A model generated the notes under the pieces. That model ran no database searches and was not told the DNA's origin. It saw only the letters and a list, made by a program, of their open reading frames with translations. A stretch of 64,000 bases of DNA from Gilliamella sp. wkB112 (lineage in GTDB: Bacteria; Pseudomonadota; Gammaproteobacteria; Enterobacterales; Orbaceae). Below are positions 49,288-58,908 of the stretch, in pieces. A program made the translations under genes and the position numbers. Positions within the stretch are counted from its first letter, which is position 1; each line of letters starts with the position of its first letter. The stretch is from NCBI RefSeq assembly GCF_001690685.1, contig NZ_LZGL01000009.1, positions 248,001 through 312,000 on the forward strand, in the 5' to 3' direction.

Positions 49288-51162
49288 ATGAGCAAATCAG
49301 GAACTGAAACTCGTGGATTTCAATCCGAAGTTAAACAAATTTTACATTTAATGATCCACTCTTTATATTCCAATAAAGAAATCTTTTTAAGAGAGCTAAT
49401 CTCAAATGCATCAGATGCTGCCGATAAATTACGTTTTAAAGCACTAGAAAACCCTGCTTTATATGCTGGCGACGCCGAACTTGGTGTTAGGATTTCTTGC
49501 GATAAAGATGCAGGCACATTGACCATTGCTGATAATGGTATTGGTATGACTCGCGATGAAGTGATTGAAAACCTAGGTACTATTGCTAAATCAGGAACTA
49601 AGGCATTTTTAGAATCAATTGGTAGTGATCAAGCTAAAGACAGTCAATTAATTGGCCAATTTGGTGTTGGTTTCTATTCTGCTTTTATTGTTGCTGATAA
49701 AGTAACGGTAAGAACCCGTGCCGCTACCGCTAACGAAGATGAAGCGGTAAAATGGGAATCGGCAGGTGAAGGTGAATACACTATTTCTGACGATAGCAAA
49801 GTTACACGTGGTACCGAAATCACTCTACATTTGAAAGAAGACGAAAAAGAGTTTCTTGATGATTGGCGTTTGCGTTCAATCATTAGTAAATATTCTGATC
49901 ATATTTCACTGCCAGTTGAAGTGCAAAAAACTGATGAAGAAAGCAAAGAAGTTAAATGGGAAAAAGTCAACAAAGCCCAAGCACTTTGGACCCGAAGTAA
50001 AGCTGAAATCAGCGATGATGAGTATAAAGAGTTTTATAAACACATTTCCCACGATTTTGCTGATCCATTAAGTTGGAGCCATAACCGTGTTGAAGGTAAA
50101 CAAGAATATACTAGCTTGCTATATATTCCATCTAAAGCCCCTTGGGACTTGTGGAACCGCGATAATAAGCATGGGTTAAAATTATATGTGCAACGTGTGT
50201 TTATTATGGATGATGCCGAACAATTTATGCCGAACTATCTACGCTTTGTGAAAGGCTTAATTGATTCTAACGATTTGCCGTTGAATGTTTCTCGCGAAAT
50301 TTTGCAAGACAACAAAGTCACCCAAAACTTACGTAATGCATGTACTAAACGTGTGTTACAAATGCTGGACAAATTAGCTAAAGACGATAAAGAACAATAT
50401 CAACAGTTCTGGACAGAATTTGGTTTAGTCTTAAAAGAAGGTACCGGTGAAGACTTTGCTAATCGCGAAGCGATTGCTAAGTTATTACGTTTTGCAACTA
50501 CCCATAGCGATAGCGATGCGCAAACCGTTGCCTTAGAAGATTATATTAGTCGTATGCAGGAAGGTCAGGAAAAGATCTATTATATTACTGCCGATAGCTA
50601 TGCTGCTGCTAAAAATAGTCCACACTTAGAACTATTCCGTAAAAAAGGTATTGAAGTATTGTTACTTTCTGATCGCGTTGATGAATGGATGATGAGCAAT
50701 TTAACTGAATTCGATGGTAAACAGTTCCAATCAATCAGTAAATCCGATGAATCTATCGAAAAATTAGCCGATCAAGAAAGTGAAGAACAAAAACAAGTCG
50801 AAAAAGAACTTGAACCATTTATTGAGCGTGTTAAAACTGTGTTGGGTGACAAGGTTAAAGAGGTTAAATTAACTCATCGTTTAACTGATACCCCGGCAAT
50901 TGTAACTACTGCCGCTGATGAAATGACCACCCAAATGGCCAAATTATTTGCTGCAGCAGGACAAAAAGCGCCTGAGATCAAATATACATTCGAGATTAAC
51001 CCAGATCATAGGTTGGTTAAACGAATTGCAGCTACTCAAGACCAAACTACATTTAATGACTGGATTGAATTGTTATTAGATCAGGCACTACTTGCCGAAA
51101 AAGGATCATTAACTGATCCAAGTAAATTTATACAAACTATGAATAAATTATTAGCAGAATAA
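49288..51162 (+). CDS. htpG: Molecular chaperone HtpG (Hsp90)
   Basis: A cytosolic homodimeric ATP-dependent chaperone, 624 residues as in E. coli. N-terminal GHKL ATP site: [31 protein letters not shown], and [17 protein letters not shown]. The middle domain has the catalytic Arg region [15 protein letters not shown]-terminal dimerisation domain ends [17 protein letters not shown]; there is no MEEVD, as expected in bacteria. Preceded by a sigma-32 promoter. Confidence 0.97.
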   Translation: MSKSGTETRGFQSEVKQILHLMIHSLYSNKEIFLRELISNASDAADKLRFKALENPALYAGDAELGVRISCDKDAGTLTIADNGIGMTRDEVIENLGTIAKSGTKAFLESIGSDQAKDSQLIGQFGVGFYSAFIVADKVTVRTRAATANEDEAVKWESAGEGEYTISDDSKVTRGTEITLHLKEDEKEFLDDWRLRSIISKYSDHISLPVEVQKTDEESKEVKWEKVNKAQALWTRSKAEISDDEYKEFYKHISHDFADPLSWSHNRVEGKQEYTSLLYIPSKAPWDLWNRDNKHGLKLYVQRVFIMDDAEQFMPNYLRFVKGLIDSNDLPLNVSREILQDNKVTQNLRNACTKRVLQMLDKLAKDDKEQYQQFWTEFGLVLKEGTGEDFANREAIAKLLRFATTHSDSDAQTVALEDYISRMQEGQEKIYYITADSYAAAKNSPHLELFRKKGIEVLLLSDRVDEWMMSNLTEFDGKQFQSISKSDESIEKLADQESEEQKQVEKELEPFIERVKTVLGDKVKEVKLTHRLTDTPAIVTTAADEMTTQMAKLFAAAGQKAPEIKYTFEINPDHRLVKRIAATQDQTTFNDWIELLLDQALLAEKGSLTDPSKFIQTMNKLLAE

Positions 51163-51175
51163 TTATTTACCCATT

Positions 51176-51209
51176 AACCCGATATTTTCCCTAATGTCGG
51201 GTTTTTTTG
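51176..51209 (+). terminator. Terminator of htpG
   Basis: AACCCGA.A pairs with T.TCGGGTT around a TTTTCCC loop, followed by TTTTTT. Between here and 51473 nothing recognisable was seen. Confidence 0.85.
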
Positions 51210-51473
51210 TTGTTTTCCCCAATTAATAGCAATAAAACTTCGTTAAAAGTGGGATACCCATTAGTAATTTTCACTTTTCTTCTTTCTATTTTAATTAGGA
51301 TTCATAATACCCAAACTTCAAATAACACCAATGAAAGTTCATAACATACTAAATAATAATGTTGTTGTTACCCTTGATCCTAAAGGAAAGGAAATTAATT
51401 ACTGAAATTACTAGTAATGTTTTATAAACATGAGTTACGTTGAATAAGGGAAACGCCGCTGCATAAGCTATGA

Positions 51474-51503
51474 AAAAATGACTCACTTTTGTGAGTCATT
51501 TTT
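51474..51503 (-). terminator. Terminator of the MFS gene at 51513-52799
   Basis: A 13-pair perfect stem AAAAATGACTCAC/GTGAGTCATTTTT with loop TTTT. It lies ten bases past the stop on the minus strand, where the stem itself ends in T. Confidence 0.85.
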
Positions 51504-51512
51504 CCTGCCAAT

Positions 51513-52799
51513 TTAATAAGAAAAATCGTTATTTTTAGTCTCTTTAATTAACATAGTAGCAATCACACTCACTAATGAAGCTACTGAAACATAATAACCT
51601 ACCCAAGCTAAACTACCTTGAGAAACCAAATAATTTGCAATAATTGGCGCAATTGATGCACCAAGGATACCACCAATACTATAAGCTGCTGACGATCCAG
51701 TATAACGTACATTTGTTGGAAATATTTCTGGTAAAAAAGCACCCATAGGCGCAAATACTATTCCCATCAAAAATAATTCTAAACATAAATAAGTCAGCAC
51801 CAATAGCTCACAATCGCTAGCCATAAACTGAGTCATTACCATGCCTGAAATTGCAACTAGTAATAAACCCATTATAAGAACAGGTTTACGCCCATATTTA
51901 TCACTTAACCAAGCTGAAATTGGTGTTGCTACTGCCATGAAAACAATGGCAATACATAGAAAACCTAAAAAACTTCCTTTAGCAATACCTAAATATTTAG
52001 TGCCATATTGTAATAAAAATGCAGTAGTAATATAGAATAATGTATAACATCCAACCATAGAAAATGATCCTAATGTTAATGCTTTCCAATGGTGAATAAA
52101 CATATTAAATACAGGTACTTTTACCTGTTTATTGCTCTGTAATGCTTTTTTGAAAATTGGGCTTTCAACTAACTTCAATCTTACATACAAACCAATAATG
52201 ACAAGCACTGCACTTAAAATAAAAGGAATCCTCCAGCCCCAATCTAAAAACTGATCGTTAGAAAGGGATAAAGTGACAATTAAAAACACACCATTTGACA
52301 TTAAAAATCCGATAGATGGACCTAACTGCGGAAACATACCAAATAAAGCACGTTTATTTTCCGGCGCGTTTTCAGTCGCTAGTAAAGCAGCTCCACCCCA
52401 TTCCCCACCTAGGCCTAACCCTTGAGCTAGCCGAAGTATACATAATAATAACGGCGCCCAGAAACCAATAACACTATGTCCTGGTAACAAACCTATGCCT
52501 GCTGTAGCTACTCCCATTAATATAAGTGAAAAAACTAAAGTCGATTTACGCCCTACCCGATCACCAAAATGTCCAAATAAAATTGCGCCAATTGGTCGGG
52601 CAACAAATGCGATACCAAAAGTGGCAAATGATTGTAATGCTTGAGCTGAAGGAGAACTATCAGGAAAAAAGACTGGACCAATAACTAAAGCCGCAGCGGT
52701 TGCATAAATATAGAAATCATAAAACTCAATTGCTGTACCAATAAAACTAGCCAGTGCAACTCTGGATACCGAGTTGGTAGGTTTATTACTTGCATCCAT
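51513..52799 (-). CDS. MFS transporter, metabolite:H+ symporter family
   Basis: The product is 428 residues with 12 helices. SFIGTAIEFYDFYIYATAAALV, FGHFGDRVGRKSTLV (motif A), RLAQGLGLGGEWGGAALL and SDKYGRKPVLIMG are typical of the MHS family (ShiA, KgtP, ProP relatives). Substrates in the family include shikimate, dicarboxylates and betaine; none can be assigned here. ATG start. Single gene with its own terminator. Confidence 0.9.
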   Translation of the reverse strand: MDASNKPTNSVSRVALASFIGTAIEFYDFYIYATAAALVIGPVFFPDSSPSAQALQSFATFGIAFVARPIGAILFGHFGDRVGRKSTLVFSLILMGVATAGIGLLPGHSVIGFWAPLLLCILRLAQGLGLGGEWGGAALLATENAPENKRALFGMFPQLGPSIGFLMSNGVFLIVTLSLSNDQFLDWGWRIPFILSAVLVIIGLYVRLKLVESPIFKKALQSNKQVKVPVFNMFIHHWKALTLGSFSMVGCYTLFYITTAFLLQYGTKYLGIAKGSFLGFLCIAIVFMAVATPISAWLSDKYGRKPVLIMGLLLVAISGMVMTQFMASDCELLVLTYLCLELFLMGIVFAPMGAFLPEIFPTNVRYTGSSAAYSIGGILGASIAPIIANYLVSQGSLAWVGYYVSVASLVSVIATMLIKETKNNDFSY

Positions 52800-52974
52800 A
52801 GATTGATTAATCTCCAGTATTATTTTTTATTTTAAAATAGGGATGTTAATTATAAATATAGATTTAGTATTTACCATCTAAAATAAAAAATGTAATAACA
52901 TCACACGTTATATAAGAATTAGCTATACTATTTAGTATTATGATAGTCATATAATAAAACACTAAGGAAAGATT

Positions 52975-53508
52975 ATGTTATATACAACAAGTTATTTATC
53001 ACCATTAGGTAAAATAACATTGGTCAGTCAACACGATAAACTTGTTGGTGCTTGGATTGAAGAACAAAAGCATTTTGGTGATATAGATATAGCAGTAGAA
53101 AGATCTAATTTAGCTATTTTTAATCTCACGAAAAAATGGTTAGATAACTATTTTGAAGGTAAAAAACAATCCATTAATCAATTATCACTAGCGCCACACG
53201 GTTCGCCCTTTAGACAAAAAGTATGGGATATTTTATGCCAAATCCCTTATGGTGAAGTAATAACTTATGGTGACATAGCTAAACAAATCGCATTACAAAA
53301 TAATCTACACAAAATGTCTAGCCAAGCTGTTGGTGGTGCTGTCGGGCATAATCCAATCTCAATCATCATTCCCTGCCACCGTGTTATTGGAGCCAATGGC
53401 AACTTAACCGGTTATGCCGGAGGCATTGATAAAAAAATTAAATTACTACAAATTGAAGGTATTGATACCAGCAACATGGTATTCCCTAAAAAGGGATCTA
53501 CGGGCTAA
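52975..53508 (+). CDS. ogt: Methylated-DNA--protein-cysteine methyltransferase, intact copy
   Basis: A 177-residue suicide DNA repair protein taking methyl groups from O6-methylguanine. N-terminal Ogt domain (residues 1-70), then the catalytic domain with FRQKVWDILCQIPYGEVITYGDIA, active Cys134 in IIPCHRVIGANG and the GNLTGYAGG loop. AAGGAAAG precedes the ATG. From codon 53 to the stop it is repeated at 57557-57934 in direct orientation, with three mismatches in the first 290 bases but a diverged 3' end. Confidence 0.95.
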   Translation: MLYTTSYLSPLGKITLVSQHDKLVGAWIEEQKHFGDIDIAVERSNLAIFNLTKKWLDNYFEGKKQSINQLSLAPHGSPFRQKVWDILCQIPYGEVITYGDIAKQIALQNNLHKMSSQAVGGAVGHNPISIIIPCHRVIGANGNLTGYAGGIDKKIKLLQIEGIDTSNMVFPKKGSTG

Positions 53509-53668
53509 AGTAAAGCATATAGTAATAATTATAATCCAAAACCAAACTACCCATAGAAATACCTTAGCAATAGGGTTTGTTGCGCCTTTCTATAATTGAT
53601 AACACTTTGTTAATGCTATGAAATTTTACTGATACAAACAATTTGACAGATAAAACAACAAGCAATCA

Positions 53669-54928
53669 TTAATATTTAATAGTTGCATATTTTAACCCTA
53701 TAACAAGTGGAATAAGACACAGTAAAACTAAAATTGCTGAAAAAATAAATGGATATCCATCACTGCTTGGTAATTGCAATCTGACAGTGTAATGATACAT
53801 ATTAGTGGCACAAACTGGACCAATAACAGTCCAAAAACTGGTAATGCATGATAATGCTCCCATCAGTAATCCTTGTTCAGAATCAGATGCTTGTGAAGAA
53901 AAAATACTGACAATAGAGGAGTTGCTTATACTTGAAAAACTATAAATAATCATCGCTACATATAATGCTAACGCACTATTTGAAAATGAGATACAAATCA
54001 AACCTAATGCAAATAAAATAAATCCTAGCACAGGAACATTACGATCATTTATTACATATCGAACCAGTTTAAGTAAAATCGTTTGTGCAAATATTGCACC
54101 GATGCCAAGGATAACGAAAGATGTAGCAATTTGGCTATCACTCCAAGCAAAACGATATTTAGTAAAGAATGGCCATAAAACAATAGCAAATTGAGTAGCA
54201 AACATAAATAAAATTTGTACAATAAACAAATAACGTAAGGCTCTATATTTAAGAAAATACATTACAGAAGATAATGGATTATCAAGTTTAAACGCCCTTC
54301 TATTGCTTTTATCTAAGGTTTCTTTAAATAAAAAAATTATACATAGCAATCCTAATAAACTTAAAAATGCGGCCACATAAAATGGGACTCTAACACCGAA
54401 CCGAACTACAACCGCCGAAATAGCGGGTCCAACGACTAGACCTAAACCCATCACTCCAAAAATAAAGCCATAGTTTTGCATTTTATTTTGTTTATCACTC
54501 ATATCTGCTACGCTCGCTAAAGACACAATAATTGACGAACCAGCTATTCCAGCAATAATTCTGGCTAAAAAAAGAAGGTAGAGATTATGACTAATTGCAT
54601 ATAAAAAATAATCTAACGTAAACGCTATAAAGCAAACAATTAAAATAGGTTTACGACCAAATTTATCAGAAATAGCACCCATAATAGGTGCAAAAAGAAA
54701 TTGCATAATCCCGAAAGTAGCCAATAGCCAACCACCAATAAGTGCATTATCAACTACATTTATATGAGTGACGGACTCCAATAAAGACGGAATAATTGGA
54801 CTTATTAGATACATACCGATTTGATCTAAAAAGACAGTGATTAGTAAACAAATAAATGAAATTGATAATTTCTTCTTTTGTTCATTAGATATAGGAAGTA
54901 CATCACTATTACTTTTCAAGTCATTCAT
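53669..54928 (-). CDS. MFS transporter paired with a TonB receptor
   Basis: A 12-helix major facilitator of 419 residues in the DHA1/TCR style: LDQIGMYLISPIIPSLL in helix 1, motif A GAISDKFGRKPILIV, and FGVMGLGLVVGPAIS in helix 5. It lies 50 bases after a TonB-dependent receptor gene in the same direction, so the two form an operon. By that context it probably moves a siderophore across the inner membrane, but import or export cannot be told from the sequence. Flanked by direct repeats of ogt. Confidence 0.85.
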   Translation of the reverse strand: MNDLKSNSDVLPISNEQKKKLSISFICLLITVFLDQIGMYLISPIIPSLLESVTHINVVDNALIGGWLLATFGIMQFLFAPIMGAISDKFGRKPILIVCFIAFTLDYFLYAISHNLYLLFLARIIAGIAGSSIIVSLASVADMSDKQNKMQNYGFIFGVMGLGLVVGPAISAVVVRFGVRVPFYVAAFLSLLGLLCIIFLFKETLDKSNRRAFKLDNPLSSVMYFLKYRALRYLFIVQILFMFATQFAIVLWPFFTKYRFAWSDSQIATSFVILGIGAIFAQTILLKLVRYVINDRNVPVLGFILFALGLICISFSNSALALYVAMIIYSFSSISNSSIVSIFSSQASDSEQGLLMGALSCITSFWTVIGPVCATNMYHYTVRLQLPSSDGYPFIFSAILVLLCLIPLVIGLKYATIKY

Positions 54929-54977
54929 ATTTTTTAACCTTAAATAATACCAATACTAATCACATTAATTAGCATGG

Positions 54978-56984
54978 TTAGAATTTCAGTTCTGTAGAAA
55001 GCCCTACTAATCTAGGTTGTTGATAAGTAGTATATCCGCCATCAATAATTTTAATTTTTTTATCAGAATCGAATACATTTTCTGTATAAAGTTTCACACT
55101 ACCATGTTTAAAGTTATAAGCTAAATAGGCATTTGCTTGTGAATATCCATTAGATTTTGAATTTTTACTATTTGATATTGATGAGTAATAAGAGCCGGTA
55201 TAATTCAAATTGGCCCCAATTTCAAAACCAGATGGTAATTGATAGTTTGTTCCTAAATTAAGAGTTAGAGCAGGTGAACGACTAAGTTTATTATTATTAT
55301 AATTTGGGTTTTTCTTATATTCTTTAATTTTAGTTTTGAGTACACCAGCACCAGCGATAAGATTTAAATCTTCTATAGCCTGCCAGTTAATATTGAATTC
55401 TGCACCATAGGTAACTGCTTTATTTGCATTGTCAATTACTGGACTTCCGTAGATGTTAACATAAGGTAACTGTAAATTTTTATAATCATTATAAAAAAGA
55501 TTAGTTGTAAGTTTTAAGCGATTATCGGGTGAAATCCAACGATGATACAACTCATAATTCCATACATATTCAGTGTCATATTTATAAGTAGTAAAAGGAG
55601 GAATAAATGAAATACCAGCACCACCTGGATTATAACCTCGTGCAATTTTAAAACCTATACGTTGAGCTTGGTCAAATAAATAGGCAATATCCAGCTTAGG
55701 TAGAAATTCCTTATCATCACTTTTATAATTTACAGCAAATAGCTTGCCTCCATTACGCGTATGTTTTTCTTGCTCATAACGGGCAGACAGATTCACTTCA
55801 ATTACTTCAAGCGGATTAAATGTTATTTCACCATATACTGCTTTAGTTTTGGTTTTATCGCGATAAGTATTTCTTTGCATTAAAAAAACACTTTCATCTT
55901 GTGGAGATGTGAAATAAAACAGTCCTAATAAGCCACGATAATTATCCGTATTAAATTTAATTGTTGGTTCAACTTGAATTTGGTGTCCTTCTAAACGAGC
56001 AGGTCCTCCTGAACGTAATGCATAGCGATCTTGAACATAGTTGGCATATACTAATTTATTTGCAATCTCCATAAAATCATTGATTTGATAACCAACATCC
56101 CAGATATTGTTTGATGAACGCACTTGGAATACTGCTCGATAGGTTTCGTTTAAATTACGTGGTTTAAATTCACCTTGTGGCGTGTTAGCGTCAGTATGGG
56201 AGAATGTAAAGCGACTATAAAAATCAGGAAGAGATGATGGTAACCAATTTAATTTAGCTCTGACTGTATTGGCTTCAAATCGACCAGAATTACCAGCTGG
56301 ATGATAATGAGCAAGATGTTCATAGGATTGGCGTTCCTGACGATCAACACTCAAACGAAATAATAATTCATCGTTTATTACTGGGCCAGAAAGCATAGTA
56401 GCATATTGGCGACGGTGTTGATTACCATAATCCAATTTAAATGCGCTTTCATATTCATTAACTGGATCATTACTTTGCATAATCACAGCACCAGCAATCG
56501 CATTGCGACCTTGTGCATAGCTTTGTGGACCTCGATATATCTCAATTTGTTTCATATCCCATAACGATTTTGCTCCAAAAGCGACTTCATTATAGTTTGA
56601 GCTGCTACCATCTACTAAAATATTAAAACGAGGACGAGCTCCTGTAAGGAAGGTCATAGTACCGGGTGAATTAGACCCTTCAATACCGCGAATTGTTGGT
56701 AACTCATTGCCTAAACCTGTATCAATAACATTCGGTATTTCTTTGAAAATTTGAGTTAAAGTATTTAAATCTGGGCGGCGTTCAAGTTCTTTTTTGGTAA
56801 TAATATTAACACTTGAACCTGTTGCTACTTCACTACGGTCAAATTTTTCACCAACAACAATGATGACATCATCTGATGGCTCAGTTTTTACTTTATTGCT
56901 AGGTTCATTTGCCGCACTACTGACACTGTAACTACTAATCACACATAAGCTTAGTATGCTTAATTTGGTTTTCAAATTTTTCAT
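54978..56984 (-). CDS. TonB-dependent receptor, probable siderophore uptake
   Basis: An outer membrane gated channel of about 668 residues. The ATG at 56984 follows AGGTG by nine bases; a GTG twelve bases upstream is possible. Signal peptide to about residue 24, TonB box-like DDVIIVVGEKF, plug domain with PTIRGIEGSN, IEIYRGPQSYAQGRNAIAGAV, and a 22-strand barrel ending ELKF (terminal Phe). Beta signature LVGLSTELKF. A long leader (about 340 bases) separates it from the Fur-box palindrome at 57325. The ligand is unknown. Confidence 0.93.
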   Translation of the reverse strand: MKNLKTKLSILSLCVISSYSVSSAANEPSNKVKTEPSDDVIIVVGEKFDRSEVATGSSVNIITKKELERRPDLNTLTQIFKEIPNVIDTGLGNELPTIRGIEGSNSPGTMTFLTGARPRFNILVDGSSSNYNEVAFGAKSLWDMKQIEIYRGPQSYAQGRNAIAGAVIMQSNDPVNEYESAFKLDYGNQHRRQYATMLSGPVINDELLFRLSVDRQERQSYEHLAHYHPAGNSGRFEANTVRAKLNWLPSSLPDFYSRFTFSHTDANTPQGEFKPRNLNETYRAVFQVRSSNNIWDVGYQINDFMEIANKLVYANYVQDRYALRSGGPARLEGHQIQVEPTIKFNTDNYRGLLGLFYFTSPQDESVFLMQRNTYRDKTKTKAVYGEITFNPLEVIEVNLSARYEQEKHTRNGGKLFAVNYKSDDKEFLPKLDIAYLFDQAQRIGFKIARGYNPGGAGISFIPPFTTYKYDTEYVWNYELYHRWISPDNRLKLTTNLFYNDYKNLQLPYVNIYGSPVIDNANKAVTYGAEFNINWQAIEDLNLIAGAGVLKTKIKEYKKNPNYNNNKLSRSPALTLNLGTNYQLPSGFEIGANLNYTGSYYSSISNSKNSKSNGYSQANAYLAYNFKHGSVKLYTENVFDSDKKIKIIDGGYTTYQQPRLVGLSTELKF

Positions 56985-57324
56985 ATACAGATACACCTAT
57001 TACTGTTATTTGTACATCAGACAAGAATGCATAACTAAAAACCAATCTCATACTCTGGTTATTAGTTTATTTATAGCGGTATAAAAGGAAGGAAGAATTT
57101 TAGATTCCGATATATAGCGAATATAGATATCTTAATCTCTATAAGACATCTACAAAAACAGAAATATAGTAACTAATTCTAATCCATTACCAGCTTATGA
57201 AAAACATTCTTATGCATATCTAGGACATTGTTTTTAATGAAATAACACTTTATTAAATAGGTTGTTTTTCATTATATAAATTCATATTGCTCAATAAATT
57301 AAAACTAATTATTAAAATAATAAA

Positions 57325-57353
57325 ATGATAATGATTATCAAAATCATTATCAT
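57325..57353. promoter_or_regulatory. Fur box, extended palindrome
   Basis: ATGATAATGAT and ATCATTATCAT are perfect 11-bp arms seven bases apart. Two overlapping 19-mers (57327-57345 and 57333-57351) each match GATAATGATAATCATTATC at 16 of 19. It lies about 340 bases before the receptor gene (minus) and 204 before the ogt fragment (plus). The rest of 56985-57556 shows nothing else. Confidence 0.8.
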
Positions 57354-57556
57354 TTGTGTATTTTTAGCATGCCAACCTAATATTGTCAATTTTATTGATA
57401 ATTATTATTTGATTATTTCAAGTTAACATTTAATAGATAAATATTAACTAATTATTGTAATTCTATGTTTTAATAACATTATGAATAATCTATTAAAAAG
57501 TTAGCTGTTTGATTTTAAATAATAGATGAATAACTCAAAAATAATACGACAGGAAC

Positions 57557-57934
57557 AAAAAATGGTTAGATAACTATTTTGAAGGTAAAAAACAATCCAT
57601 TAATCAATTATCACTAGCGCCACACGGTTCGCCCTTTAGACAAAAAGTATGGGATATTTTATGCCAAATCCCTTATGGTGAAATAATAACTTATGGTAAC
57701 ATAGCTAAACAAATCGTATTACAAAATAATCTACACAAAATGTCTAGCCAAGCTGTTGGTGGTGCTGTCGGGCATAATCCAATCTCAATCATCATTCCCT
57801 GCCACCGTGTTATTGGAGCCAATGGCAACTTAACCGGTTATGCCGGCGGTATTGACAAAAAAATCAAATTACTACAAATTGAAGGTATTGATTCCAGCAA
57901 ATTCTTTATACCGACAAAAGGAACTGCGCTGTAA
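57557..57934 (+). pseudogene. ogt: 5'-truncated second copy of ogt
   Basis: Corresponds to codons 53-177 of the intact ogt at 52975, in direct orientation and the same length to the stop. It lacks the first 52 codons, and in frame there is a stop 12 bases upstream with no start, so only an internal ATG (57740) remains; the ATG at 57562 is out of frame. The catalytic domain including PCHRV is intact. The first 290 bases differ by three G:C to A:T changes, all altering residues (V to I, D to N, A to V). The last 20 codons differ strongly (ending KGTAL instead of KGSTG). Confidence 0.85.
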
Positions 57935-57983
57935 TACAATGTACCAACGCAATATAAAAAGCTTACAATATCATTGTACTAAA

Positions 57984-58006
57984 TAAAAACTGCCATTAAT
58001 GGCAGT
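57984..58006 (-). terminator. Terminator of the exported phosphatase gene
   Basis: The palindrome ACTGCCATTAATGGCAGT (57989-58006) is followed on the minus strand by TTTTTATTTAG; about 40 bases after the gene stop. Confidence 0.8.
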
Positions 58007-58046
58007 ATAATTAATATTATCGTATTAAATTATAAGTTATCTAACA

Positions 58047-58571
58047 CTATTTTTGTTTTGCTATTTTATTTAATGCTAGTGGTAAAAACTTATCTAATTG
58101 GCTTTCTACTTTTTTATAAGCCTCTAGAGGTTGTTGATATGGATCTGAAAGATCTTCGTTATCACCTGTTGAAAACTCAGCTAATGTAAATACTTTGCTT
58201 TTTGCATCTGGATATTGAGTTAATATTTTATCCTTATGTTTTTGCGTCATTGTTAATAAATAATCTGATTTAGTAATATCTTCCTTGGTTAATTGTGTTG
58301 CTTTATGTGTTGAAATATCAATTCCACGTTGTTTTAGAATTGTTACAGTACCTTGTTCTGGCGTGGTTTCCTTCGGATCCACATTAACACCTCTAGACTG
58401 AACGATAATATTTAGATCATGTTTATTAACATAATCCTTTGCCAAGGCTTCTGCCATGGGGCTTCGTCCTGTATTACCTGTACAAACAAAAGTAACAATA
58501 TGCTCTAATGAAAAACAAGATGCACTAAAAAACACAAATAAACCTACTAAATATTTTCTAAATTTAAACAT
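58047..58571 (-). CDS. Low-molecular-weight protein-tyrosine-phosphatase-like, exported
   Basis: The product is 174 residues. The LMW-PTP loop C(X)5R is intact: VCTGNTGRSPMAEAL with nucleophile Cys30 and Arg36; the general acid is Asp143 in SDPYQQP. Unusually for this normally cytoplasmic family, residues 1-21 (RKYLVGLFVFFSASCFS) form a signal peptide before the first strand. The closest relatives may be arsenate-reductase-like or Wzb-like, but no capsule or arsenic genes are near. It lies between the two iron-uptake modules. AAGGTAATG precedes the ATG. Confidence 0.82.
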   Translation of the reverse strand: MFKFRKYLVGLFVFFSASCFSLEHIVTFVCTGNTGRSPMAEALAKDYVNKHDLNIIVQSRGVNVDPKETTPEQGTVTILKQRGIDISTHKATQLTKEDITKSDYLLTMTQKHKDKILTQYPDAKSKVFTLAEFSTGDNEDLSDPYQQPLEAYKKVESQLDKFLPLALNKIAKQK

Positions 58572-58847
58572 TACATTACCTTTTTATAAAATGTTGAAAG
58601 TGATTTATATTCAAATATTATACTATTTAAGCCGAAATACAAGCTCAGTATAACTTATTGACTTTATATATTAATTTTATATTCTCAATCTCAATCTTTC
58701 TTATATTAATCATTAAGCATATTACTGATTCTAGGATTACCACTATTCTGATCATTAACAATTTTTTTTCTATATACATCTATCAATGATGACTTCAATA
58801 CTATATTTATACAATAAACGTATAAAAAATAATCTTTTTGCTTTCAA

Positions 58848-58870
58848 ATGATAATGATAATGATTATTAT
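58848..58870 (+). promoter_or_regulatory. Fur box upstream of the second TonB receptor
   Basis: GATAATGATAATGATTATT (58850-58868) matches the Fur consensus at 17 of 19. It is 39 bases before the receptor start, a typical promoter-proximal position. The rest of the gap 58572-58847 is AT-rich without other features. Confidence 0.88.
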
Positions 58871-58908
58871 TGTTGTTTCTGAATTCAAAAAACAGGAGGT
58901 TAAAAATA

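Noticed and set aside
53509-57556. A composite transposon between the ogt copies
   Set aside because: No transposase, inverted terminal repeats or IS remnants are visible; the flanking repeats are gene sequence.
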